Part shown: positions 1-7,640 of the stretch, in pieces
Position numbering within the stretch: position 1 is the stretch's first letter
How the letters are laid out: every line of letters starts with the position of its first letter
Assembly: GCA_934717675.1 (NCBI GenBank)
Contig: CAKUYZ010000039.1
Location: forward strand, 1-15,008
Reading direction: 5' to 3'
Source of the DNA: an uncultured Bacteroidales bacterium
Lineage (GTDB): Bacteria; Bacteroidota; Bacteroidia; Bacteroidales; Marinilabiliaceae
DNA length: 15,008 bases
The notes under the pieces: model-generated
What the model saw: the letters and a program-made list of their open reading frames with translations, nothing else
Databases searched by the model: none
Told to the model about the DNA's origin: nothing
Made by a program: the position numbers and the translations under genes

Positions 1-6
1 AAGAGC

Positions 7-1689
7 ATGGCGAGGCCAAAGCTAGCCATTTATCTCATAAGCACAAAAACTAGCTATCTTTACGACCATATGAGCAAGAATGATGACATATTCCACACGA
101 TGCCACAATGGGACATCAGGGCAGGACAGCACCCCTTCACCTACCCTTTTGCCTACACACCCGACTCGTATTGCAAAGAGGCTGTGAAACAGCTGCAAGC
201 AGAAGTAAAGAGGCACACCGACTGGAACGAAGAACTCAAGGGCGGGAAGATGTTCGGCGTGCTGACTTGTGAGGCGGAAGATCACCAAGTGGGTTTCATA
301 GCCTCATTTTCAGGAACTTTAGGTGGGCGGTTACGCCAAAGTTGGTTTGTGCCGCCCGTCTTGGACTACGAGCAAAATGGCGGGACTTTCAAGAATGAGG
401 AGGAGGCCATATCCGGCATCAACAAGGCAATCGAGGAATTGGAAAACTCCGCGGAACTGAGGATGGCAAAAGAAACATTAAAGAGCAAAGAGAACGAGAA
501 GGAGGCAGAACTTTTGACAATGAAAGCCATGATGGCAGCGAACAAAGCCACCAGGCAGCAAAAGAGGCAGGAGAACCCGGCACTTGACGCAGAACTTACA
601 AGGCAGAGCCAATTTGAGAAAGCGGAGTTTAAGCGAGCTGTGAAAAAAATGCAGGCTGAAATTGATGACGTGAAAAAACAGATTGCCACAAAAGAGCAAG
701 AGATAACCCACCTCAGAGATGAGCGCAAAAGACGCTCAAACATTCTGCAGCGATGGCTCTTCAGCCGAACAAAACTACACTGCGCCGATGGCACGAAAGA
801 GAGCGTGTGGGACATATTCAAGTCTGCCCGCAGAGGCGTACCGCCTGCCGGAACGGGCGAATGCGCAGCGCCAAGACTGCTCAATTATGCATTCTCACAA
901 AACTTGAAGCCCATATCAATGGCAGAGATGTGGGTGGGTCAGTCGCCCAAAGGCGAAATAAGGATTGACGGCGAGTATTATCCTGCCTGCCAGACTAAGT
1001 GCGGCCCAATTTTAAAGAGAATGACGCACGGCATGGATGTGGCAACAAACCCACTGACAGCGCAAGACGGACATATGAAAGTGCTGTATGAAGACGAATG
1101 GCTGATTATTGTGGACAAGCCCGCAGGACTTATGACAGCGAGCGACGACATGGCGCTAGACACGCTCATGAATCGTATGAAGAAAATGCGCCCAGACATT
1201 ACAGGCCCCGGCTATGTGCATAGGCTGGACATGGCGACATCTGGCATTGTGATAGTCGCCAAGGACAAAGAGACGCACGCCGCGATGCAACACCTATTTG
1301 AGACGCGACAAGTGAAGAAAGTCTACGTCGCCATAGTTGAGGGAAGCCCCAAATCTACAAAGGGAACAATAAGTTTACCCCTCATCCCGAACATTGAAGA
1401 CAGGCCACGACAGATGGTGGACTTTGTGCGCGGCAAGGAAGCCACAACGCGCTATGAGGTCGTAAGCCGTGACGCAGGGCGCAGCCGCCTGATGCTATAC
1501 CCCAAGACGGGGCGTACGCACCAACTGCGGGTTCACGCGGCAAGCCCATTAGGACTTGGATGCCCGATTGTTGGCGATAACTTGTATGGCCACCTGGGTG
1601 AGCGCATGCTGCTTCACGCCAGCATCGTGGAATTTACGCACCCCAGGACAGGTACGACAATTGTGGTGCGCAGCAAGCCAGAATTCTGA
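7..1689 (+). CDS. RluA-family RNA pseudouridine synthase with long coiled-coil N-terminal extension
   Basis: This protein isomerises uridine to pseudouridine in rRNA or tRNA; the target cannot be told from sequence. The C-terminal third (about residues 356-560) is the RluA/RsuA catalytic domain. It contains VYEDEW-like and DKPAG motifs, the catalytic motif GYVHRLD with the nucleophile Asp408, and GRTHQLRVH near the end. Residues 130-245 are charged and heptad-like, predicting a coiled coil. Between the two lies a conserved-looking segment with Cys286 (GECAAP) and Cys328/Cys332 (YPACxxKC). This long architecture (about 550 residues against 220-330 for E. coli RluA/RluD) is known from Bacteroidales. 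The ATG at 70 (residue 22, MSKNDD) is the more likely start, because homologues as I recall them begin close to the FTYPFxYTP motif. The first 21 residues are therefore doubtful. The gene stands alone on the + strand and its upstream neighbour is outside the window. Confidence 0.9.
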   Translation: MARPKLAIYLISTKTSYLYDHMSKNDDIFHTMPQWDIRAGQHPFTYPFAYTPDSYCKEAVKQLQAEVKRHTDWNEELKGGKMFGVLTCEAEDHQVGFIASFSGTLGGRLRQSWFVPPVLDYEQNGGTFKNEEEAISGINKAIEELENSAELRMAKETLKSKENEKEAELLTMKAMMAANKATRQQKRQENPALDAELTRQSQFEKAEFKRAVKKMQAEIDDVKKQIATKEQEITHLRDERKRRSNILQRWLFSRTKLHCADGTKESVWDIFKSARRGVPPAGTGECAAPRLLNYAFSQNLKPISMAEMWVGQSPKGEIRIDGEYYPACQTKCGPILKRMTHGMDVATNPLTAQDGHMKVLYEDEWLIIVDKPAGLMTASDDMALDTLMNRMKKMRPDITGPGYVHRLDMATSGIVIVAKDKETHAAMQHLFETRQVKKVYVAIVEGSPKSTKGTISLPLIPNIEDRPRQMVDFVRGKEATTRYEVVSRDAGRSRLMLYPKTGRTHQLRVHAASPLGLGCPIVGDNLYGHLGERMLLHASIVEFTHPRTGTTIVVRSKPEF

Positions 1690-1804
1690 CACTCACGCCT
1701 GCGCGCCGAAGAAGAAAGCAATCGTTATCCATTAACCCCATCCGCATTTCAACGGTCAAAGGTATGGCATGACTTTGCAGGAATGGGAGATCAGTCAGTC
1801 TGAC

Positions 1805-1843
1805 AAAAAAGGCGCGGAGGCCATATGGCCTCCGCGCCTTTTT
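1805..1843. terminator. Bidirectional intrinsic terminator between convergent genes
   Basis: This is a perfect 12-bp inverted repeat (1811-1822 GGCGCGGAGGCC and 1827-1838) with an ATAT loop, flanked by six A on the left and five T on the right. It can therefore end transcription in both directions: the pseudouridine synthase gene from the left (stop at 1689) and uvrA from the right (stop at 1874). The 1690-1804 stretch before it holds no gene that I can support. Confidence 0.93.
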
Positions 1844-1873
1844 ACTAATCTGCCCAGATGAAAACACTTCGCA

Positions 1874-4759
1874 TCATCGGGCTAACTCTTCTCGCAAAAA
1901 TTTAGCTGTGTAGCTAGCCTCGCATTGCGCCACCTCTTCAGGCGAGCCTTGCGCCACTATGGTGCCGCCGCCTCGTCCGCCATCGGGACCCATGTCGATG
2001 ATATAGTCCGCCATCTTGATGACATCGAGATTGTGTTCAATGACAATTACCGTGTTACCTCTGTCAACAAGCTTATTGAGCACGTCCATCAATATCCTTA
2101 TGTCCTCAAAATGCAGACCCGTGGTAGGCTCATCAAGCAGATAGACGGTGCTGCCAGTGTCTCGCTTAGCCAATTCTGTGGCGAGCTTGACGCGTTGGCT
2201 CTCTCCGCCAGAGAGAGTTGTAGAAGGCTGGCCCAGAGTTATGTAGCCCAGCCCGACACTCTTCAGAGTGTTGAGTTTGTTATATATTGAGGGGATGCTC
2301 TCGAAAAATTCCGTGGCCATATTGATGGTCATCATCAAGACGTCGCCAATCGACTTTCCCTTGAATTTGACCTCCAACGTCTCCCTGTTATATCGTTTGC
2401 CCCCACACTCGGGACACTCAACCATGACGTCTGGCAGCAAGTTCATCTCAATGACCTGCACGCCGGCGCCTTTGCACGTCTCACACCGCCCGCCGCTTAC
2501 GTTGAACGAGAAACGGCCACTCTTATAGTTGCGTAACTTGGCCTCCGGCAGCTCCGCATATATTTTCCTAATATCGTCAAAGACTGCGGTATAGGTTGCA
2601 GGATTGGACCGCGGAGTGCGCCCGAGGGGTGACTGATCTACGGTGACAACCTTGTCAATGAATTCCAGTCCCTCCACAGAGTCGTAGGGCATAGGGTCTT
2701 TAAGGGAGTGGTATATGTGTTGGCTCAAAATGGGCGACAGCGTCTCGTTAATGAGCGTTGACTTTCCACTGCCAGAAACCCCTGTCATACAAATCAGCTT
2801 GCCGAGCGGGAAGGAGACGTCTACATTTTTGAGGTTATTGCCGCGGCAGCCCTTGATTGTGAGCACGTGTCCATTTCCAGGCCTTCGCACGGTTGGCACT
2901 TCGAGGCGTCTGGAACCATTGAGAAACGCGGCCGTCATGGTATCCGTCTTGAGCACCTCGGCCGGAGTGCCAGCAGCCACGACATAGCCTCCCTTGCGCC
3001 CTGCGCCTGGGCCAATGTCCACAATATAGTCGGCGGCAAGCATCATGTCGCGGTCATGTTCAACCACAATGACGCTATTGCCTATGTCGCGGAGATGTTT
3101 CAACGAGTTGATGAGCTTCACATTGTCTCGCTGATGGAGGCCGATGCTTGGCTCGTCAAGAATGTATAGCACGTTGACGAGCTGTGAGCCAATTTGTGTG
3201 GCAAGCCTTATTCTTTGGCTCTCGCCACCGGAAAGGGACATGGCGCTGCGGCTGAGCGAAAGATAATCCAGGCCCACGTCTAGCAGGAAACCCACGCGGT
3301 TCCTTATCTCCTTCAGCACTTCCTTGGCAATGGCCCTCTGCTTGTCATCCAGCCTATCTTCCAAGCCTTTCAGCCAGTCGAAGAGCTGGAGCATATCCAT
3401 ATTTGCCACCTCGGCGATGTTCTTGCCGTCTATGAAGAAATGAAGCGCGATCTTGTTGAGCCGCGCGCCGCTACACTCGGGGCATACAACGTCTGTAATG
3501 TATTGCTCGGCCCACTTTCTCTCTTTGGCCGAAGTGGCAGAGTCTTGAATGGAAACGATGTAGCTCACAATTCCGTCAAAAGACGGGAAGAAGTTGCTTG
3601 GCAAACCAAGGTCGTCTTTGAGGTGCAGAGGCTCTGTGGTGCCATAGAGCAAGGCATCCAGCCCTTCTTCCGGAATGTCTTCGACCGGAGTCTGCAAATC
3701 AAAGCCATACAATTCACCAATGGCCTCCAATTGGGCGAAGATAAGGTTCTTCTTAGCCTTGCCAAGTGGCTCTATGGCCCCGGCCGCAATGCTCAATTTG
3801 GGATTGGGAATGATGCGGCCGACGTCGACCGACGCAAAATGCCCCATGCCCTTGCACTTTGGGCAGGCACCTTGCGGAGAGTTGAAAGAGAAACTGTGCG
3901 GCGCAGGTTCTGGATATGAGATGCCAGTGGTGGGGCACATAAGCTGGCGGCTGAAATACTTAGGGGTGTCGGAATCAGCGTCCAATACCATCATGACCCC
4001 CTTGCCCACCTGAAGCGCTGTTTCAATGGATTGTTTAAGACGCTTTGTGTCAGTGGCCTCGGCACTGTCATCGTCAGCCTTTTTCACGGCCAACCTGTCC
4101 ACCACAAGCTCTATGAAATGGACCTTGTAGCGATCCAGTTTCATGCCTGGCGTCACTTCACGCAGCTCGCCATCTACACGGACGTAGATGAAGCCCCTTT
4201 TCCGAATTTTTTCAAACAGCTCCTTGTAATGACCCTTTCGCCCTTTGACAAGCGGGGCCAAGAGATTGACCCTGCGCCCGTCAAAAGACGACTCGATCAT
4301 GGAGAAGATCTGCGCCTCGGAATATTTCACCATCTTCTCTCCAGTCTCGTAGGAGCGAGCCTCGCCGGCCCTGGCATAGAGGAGGCGCAGAAAATCATAT
4401 ATCTCCGTGATGGTGCCGACGGTGGAACGCGGGTTCTTGTTGGTGGTCTTCTGCTCAATGGATATGACTGGGCTCAAACCCGTTATCTTGTCAACATCGG
4501 GGCGTTGAGACCCGCCAAGGAACTGGCGGGCATATGAAGAGAACGTCTCAATATATCGCCTTTGGCCCTCGGCGTATATGGTGTCAAACGCCAAAGATGA
4601 CTTTCCGCTTCCGCTCATGCCTGTGAAGACCACCAGGGCATTTCTCGGTATTGAGACGTCAATATTTTTCAGGTTATGCTCCCTGGCTCCGTAGACGTTG
4701 ATCCTGTCGGTCTCCTCGAACTGGTCGGCCTTTGGCGTAGCGTTATTAATATCTGACAT
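1874..4759 (-). CDS. uvrA: Excinuclease ABC subunit A (UvrA)
   Basis: UvrA is the damage-sensing ATPase of nucleotide excision repair; it dimerises, binds distorted DNA and loads UvrB. Two ABC ATPase modules are visible. Numbered from the chosen start, they are Walker A GMSGSGKSSL (about 47-56), signature LSGGESQR (509-516), second Walker A GVSGSGKS (660-667) and second signature (849-856). The C-terminal zinc finger is intact (CETC at 759/762, CPEC at 782/785). The other zinc-binding module is CPTT...CPKC, so one cysteine of the usual CxxC is Thr; I recall this in Bacteroides UvrA too. I chose the ATG at 4759 (MSDINN, 961 residues), which begins four bases after the thiD stop. The frame stays open to an ATG at 4801, but that would overlap thiD by 38 bases and add 14 residues not typical of the family. 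It is probably co-transcribed with thiD. Confidence 0.97.
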   Translation of the reverse strand: MSDINNATPKADQFEETDRINVYGAREHNLKNIDVSIPRNALVVFTGMSGSGKSSLAFDTIYAEGQRRYIETFSSYARQFLGGSQRPDVDKITGLSPVISIEQKTTNKNPRSTVGTITEIYDFLRLLYARAGEARSYETGEKMVKYSEAQIFSMIESSFDGRRVNLLAPLVKGRKGHYKELFEKIRKRGFIYVRVDGELREVTPGMKLDRYKVHFIELVVDRLAVKKADDDSAEATDTKRLKQSIETALQVGKGVMMVLDADSDTPKYFSRQLMCPTTGISYPEPAPHSFSFNSPQGACPKCKGMGHFASVDVGRIIPNPKLSIAAGAIEPLGKAKKNLIFAQLEAIGELYGFDLQTPVEDIPEEGLDALLYGTTEPLHLKDDLGLPSNFFPSFDGIVSYIVSIQDSATSAKERKWAEQYITDVVCPECSGARLNKIALHFFIDGKNIAEVANMDMLQLFDWLKGLEDRLDDKQRAIAKEVLKEIRNRVGFLLDVGLDYLSLSRSAMSLSGGESQRIRLATQIGSQLVNVLYILDEPSIGLHQRDNVKLINSLKHLRDIGNSVIVVEHDRDMMLAADYIVDIGPGAGRKGGYVVAAGTPAEVLKTDTMTAAFLNGSRRLEVPTVRRPGNGHVLTIKGCRGNNLKNVDVSFPLGKLICMTGVSGSGKSTLINETLSPILSQHIYHSLKDPMPYDSVEGLEFIDKVVTVDQSPLGRTPRSNPATYTAVFDDIRKIYAELPEAKLRNYKSGRFSFNVSGGRCETCKGAGVQVIEMNLLPDVMVECPECGGKRYNRETLEVKFKGKSIGDVLMMTINMATEFFESIPSIYNKLNTLKSVGLGYITLGQPSTTLSGGESQRVKLATELAKRDTGSTVYLLDEPTTGLHFEDIRILMDVLNKLVDRGNTVIVIEHNLDVIKMADYIIDMGPDGGRGGGTIVAQGSPEEVAQCEASYTAKFLREELAR

Positions 4760-4763
4760 ACTG

Positions 4764-5576
4764 TTATTTAAGGAGCGAGAAAAAATGGCAGACCGGGCCA
4801 TGCCCCTTGCCTATGGCATATTCTGCGCCTGCCTTTATGGCCTCCGATATATATTCTTTAGCCGCTACAACGGCGGGCGTCAGTTTCTTGCCCTTGGCAA
4901 GCTCGGCCGCAATGGCGGAAGACAGCGTGCAGCCGGTGCCATGGGTATTTTCGGTCTTCACCTTGTCACTTGGCAGCTCAAGCCTCTGCAAGGTGTCATT
5001 ATTGCACAAGACGTCTATCATGACGTCTCCTTTAAGATGCCCGCCCTTGAGCAACACGGAACAACCTAGATCAGTCAACTCCGCGGCAGCCCCCTTCATA
5101 TCGTCTACGCTTTCTATCTTCCTGCCATTCAGCAGTTTCTCCGCTTCAGGGATATTTGGGGTTATAATTGTGGCAAGTGGACACAGCTCCGTCTTGAGGG
5201 CATAGATTGCCTCGTCCATCATAAGGTTGCCGCCAGACGTCGCCACCATGACAGGGTCCAAGACGACATTTTTCACACCTCTCTCACGAAGGACGCCCGC
5301 CAAGGCCACAACGAGCTCTGGCGAGTGGAGCATTCCTATCTTGACAGCGTCCGCGCCAATATCATCAAGGACTGAGTTGACCTGCCCAACGACAAAGTCC
5401 ACCGGAATGTCATGAACCCCATATACGCCAACCGTATTCTCATTGACAACGGAAGTTATCGCAGTGGCGGCGTAGCAACCGCGCGCGGAGATGGTCTTGA
5501 TATCCGCCTGAATGCCCGCGCCTCCGCTTGGGTCGCTGCCCGCAATGGACAGGACGACGTTATATTTCTTGCTCAT
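4764..5576 (-). CDS. thiD: Bifunctional hydroxymethylpyrimidine / phosphomethylpyrimidine kinase (ThiD)
   Basis: ThiD phosphorylates HMP and then HMP-P to give HMP-PP, the pyrimidine half of thiamine, in the cytoplasm. At 270 residues it has the usual family length and belongs to the ribokinase fold. Visible motifs are AGSDPSGGAGIQAD (residues 12-25), which lines the substrate site, KGGH (177-180), and the anion hole with catalytic cysteine NTHGTGCT (210-217, Cys216). The ATG at 5574-5576 is preceded by AAGGA (5583-5587 on this strand) at a good distance. The gene is 76 bases downstream of the helicase stop and four bases upstream of uvrA. No other thi gene is present in the window, so here ThiD sits in a repair operon and not in a thiamine cluster. 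No TPP riboswitch motifs were seen upstream. Confidence 0.95.
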   Translation of the reverse strand: MSKKYNVVLSIAGSDPSGGAGIQADIKTISARGCYAATAITSVVNENTVGVYGVHDIPVDFVVGQVNSVLDDIGADAVKIGMLHSPELVVALAGVLRERGVKNVVLDPVMVATSGGNLMMDEAIYALKTELCPLATIITPNIPEAEKLLNGRKIESVDDMKGAAAELTDLGCSVLLKGGHLKGDVMIDVLCNNDTLQRLELPSDKVKTENTHGTGCTLSSAIAAELAKGKKLTPAVVAAKEYISEAIKAGAEYAIGKGHGPVCHFFSLLK

Positions 5577-5582
5577 GAGTAA

Positions 5583-5587
5583 TCCTT
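5583..5587 (-). promoter_or_regulatory. Shine-Dalgarno-like ribosome binding site of thiD
   Basis: AAGGA on the minus strand, six bases before the thiD ATG. It is worth noting because most starts in this window have no such site, as is usual in Bacteroidota. It supports 5576 as the thiD start. Confidence 0.5.
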
Positions 5588-5598
5588 ATACGTTGCAA

Positions 5599-5621
5599 CT
5601 TCGCGAAGATACCGAAAAATA
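5599..5621 (-). promoter_or_regulatory. Possible thiD-uvrA promoter element with 10-bp palindrome
   Basis: In the 76-base gap between helicase and thiD, the minus strand reads TATTTTTC (5614-5621). This matches the Bacteroidota -7 element TAnnTTTG at seven of eight positions, but no convincing TTTG lies 19-21 bases upstream. The perfect palindrome CTTCGCGAAG (5599-5608) follows, where transcription would begin if the element is real. It could be an operator or a chance palindrome. No terminator hairpin was seen in this gap, so read-through from the helicase gene is equally possible. Confidence 0.3.
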
Positions 5622-5652
5622 AAGAGCCAAGCGCACCGATGCTTTTCACATC

Positions 5653-7560
5653 TCATTCATCCCCAGCTAATCGCTTAATGGTGTTTTGCTCCACCGTTTT
5701 CACATAGTCTCGCAACTCGAAGTAGAATTTGTTGTGGGACAAGGTCTCAGCGTTGCCAATCAAGACGAGTTTCTGACGGGCGCGGGTCATGGCCACATTC
5801 ATTCTCCTGAGGTCGGACAGAAAACCAATCTCGCCATTGTCATTTGACCGAACAAGGCTCACGAATATGACATCCCTCTCCTGCCCCTGGAACCCGTCTA
5901 CCGTGTTGATGGTTATCAGCCCCTTGAACTGTCGGAAGAACGGCTCGGAGGCCACAAGTTGGCGCAACAGATACACCTGCATACGATATGGCGATATGAT
6001 GCCGAAATCGATCCTCTCATCCATTACTCTTTGAACCCCTACGCTCTCCAAACATTCCCTAAGCCTCCGGACCACGACACGCGCCTCGGCCTTGTTGATC
6101 CTGCCAAAATTGGCTCCCACAAACTCCTCTTTATAATCATCGGCCACATCGGACGATACGTCTTGCCACTCCACAGGGCTTTCAAAGTCGAAAGCGGAGT
6201 CGCGATCTTTGAGCTCAGGAGCGGCGGAAAGCAACCCGCCGTAGAACCAATCGCTAGAAAAGCGCATTATCTCCTCCCTCATTCTGTATTGCACCGTCAG
6301 CAGCGACACTGCCTCTCGCTGGCAAGCTGCCGCGACCTCCATAAGAGATCGGCCCAACCCACCACGCATGGCCTCTACACTCTTTACAGTTGGTGGCAAT
6401 TGGCAGTGGTCGCCAGCCAATATCACACGCCCCGCCTTAGCAATGGCAATCCAACAAGCGGGCTCCATGGCCTGCGCCGCCTCATCAATAAAAAGCGTTG
6501 AGAACTTGCGCCCCATGAGGGTGCGGCTAGCCGCGCCAGTAAGGGTGGACGCAATGACGCGCGCACCGCCGAGGATTTCGTCTCCTATGCGAATCTCCAA
6601 TTCAACAGCTCGCTCCGTGAGGCGCGCCAAGCTCTGATGCCCACGCCCCACACTCTCTCTGCATTTTCGCATCCGCCTGATGGTCTGGCGCAATGACCAC
6701 AATTGGCCATAATCCGGGTGGTTGGCGAAACGACGTTCATACGTGTGCTCAAGCATCCCGTCCGTGACACGCGCGGGATTACCAATGCGGACCACGCTGA
6801 CGCCACGCGAAGCCAATATTTCACAAATCCAATCTACGGCCATATTGCTCTGCGCGCAAACCAGTACTTGCGTCTCTCGCCTCAGAGTCTCACATATCGC
6901 CTCAACGAGCGTCGTGGTCTTTCCCGTACCTGGCGGGCCATGGACAATGGCTACATCTTGCGCCGCCAAGACATTGTTGACGGCCTTTTCCTGACTGCCA
7001 TTCAGCCAAGGGAACGACAACGGCATTACCTTGGCGAAAGCCGCAGGGCACAAACCATGGAGGACAGACCGCAATGCGGCGAGCCGTCCCGAATCTGCCG
7101 CCATGACCTTGTCCAAAGCCTCAAACATGAGCCGATAACTAGTCTCGTCAAGAAAAAGCTGCACTCCAAGTCCGTTGGCATGAAGAAGCTGCGACAAACG
7201 GTCGGCCGTAGGCAGGGTGACAACCATGCGGCCGTCATCGGCATAGCTGACAGTGGACACGAAGTCAATAGGCTTGCGCACGCTTCCGCCATCGGACGAG
7301 AAGAAGCGCACGGCTTTGCCGCTCTCAAATGATGATTCCGCCTCAACGTCGCCTTGCCTCCAAACCTCCACAACGAACTGATTTAGCGAATTGTAATAGC
7401 TTCGCCCCACCCTTACGGGAAACCACGCCACGCCCCTCTTCGCCAGGCGGTCTAGCGGCATCTTCTTGTTCGTCACGAGAAACTCCTCCCGCTCGTTGTC
7501 TCGCTCAATCTCCAGCAGGCTCTTGAGCCGCCTTAATTCCTCTATCGACTTATCTGCCAT
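5653..7560 (-). CDS. Superfamily 1 (Upf1/IGHMBP2-like) helicase
   Basis: This is an ATP-dependent DNA or RNA helicase of the SF1B Upf1-like group, 635 residues, predicted cytoplasmic. The motifs appear in order: Q motif LNGSQEKAV (186-194), Walker A GPPGTGKTTT (208-217), motif Ia CAQSNMAVD (235-243), motif II DEAA (359-362), motif III LAGDHCQLPP (381-390), QYRM (424-427), motif V TVDGFQGQERDVI (553-565) and motif VI VAMTRARQKLVL (589-600). Residues 1-180 precede the motor and probably form the beta-barrel domain seen in IGHMBP2-type enzymes. There is no nuclease or R3H domain. All ATPase residues are intact, so the enzyme should be active; its substrate is unknown. The ATG at 7560 begins only a few bases after the U-tract of the gyrA-TPR terminator, so its promoter is not obvious. 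Homologues annotated as AAA family ATPase or IGHMBP2 family helicase are common in Bacteroidales. Confidence 0.92.
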   Translation of the reverse strand: MADKSIEELRRLKSLLEIERDNEREEFLVTNKKMPLDRLAKRGVAWFPVRVGRSYYNSLNQFVVEVWRQGDVEAESSFESGKAVRFFSSDGGSVRKPIDFVSTVSYADDGRMVVTLPTADRLSQLLHANGLGVQLFLDETSYRLMFEALDKVMAADSGRLAALRSVLHGLCPAAFAKVMPLSFPWLNGSQEKAVNNVLAAQDVAIVHGPPGTGKTTTLVEAICETLRRETQVLVCAQSNMAVDWICEILASRGVSVVRIGNPARVTDGMLEHTYERRFANHPDYGQLWSLRQTIRRMRKCRESVGRGHQSLARLTERAVELEIRIGDEILGGARVIASTLTGAASRTLMGRKFSTLFIDEAAQAMEPACWIAIAKAGRVILAGDHCQLPPTVKSVEAMRGGLGRSLMEVAAACQREAVSLLTVQYRMREEIMRFSSDWFYGGLLSAAPELKDRDSAFDFESPVEWQDVSSDVADDYKEEFVGANFGRINKAEARVVVRRLRECLESVGVQRVMDERIDFGIISPYRMQVYLLRQLVASEPFFRQFKGLITINTVDGFQGQERDVIFVSLVRSNDNGEIGFLSDLRRMNVAMTRARQKLVLIGNAETLSHNKFYFELRDYVKTVEQNTIKRLAGDE

Positions 7561-7564
7561 GACG

Positions 7565-7607
7565 AAAAATAAAAAAAAGCAGGCCGAGGCCCGAAAGCCT
7601 CGCCTGC
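7565..7607 (-). terminator. Strong intrinsic terminator of the gyrA-TPR transcript
   Basis: Read on the minus strand, GCAGGCGAGGC (7597-7607) pairs with GCCTCGGCCTGC (7579-7590) around a short TTTCGG loop, with a one-base bulge, and is followed by eight T, an A and five more T. It lies 34 bases after the TPR gene stop. The T-run ends only about four bases before the helicase start codon at 7560, so this hairpin is effectively also the 5' leader of the helicase gene. Confidence 0.92.
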
Positions 7608-7640
7608 CTTGTAAAGTTAAGACAAATTGCCCGAAGAGGA

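Noticed and set aside
4760..4801. uvrA starting at the ATG at 4801
   Set aside because: It would overlap the thiD coding end by 38 bases and add 14 residues before a normal UvrA N-terminus; the ATG at 4759 fits better.
5577..5652. TPP riboswitch upstream of thiD
   Set aside because: The 76-base gap is too short for the usual fold and lacks the conserved CTGAGA-type core; only a palindrome and an AT-rich element are seen.
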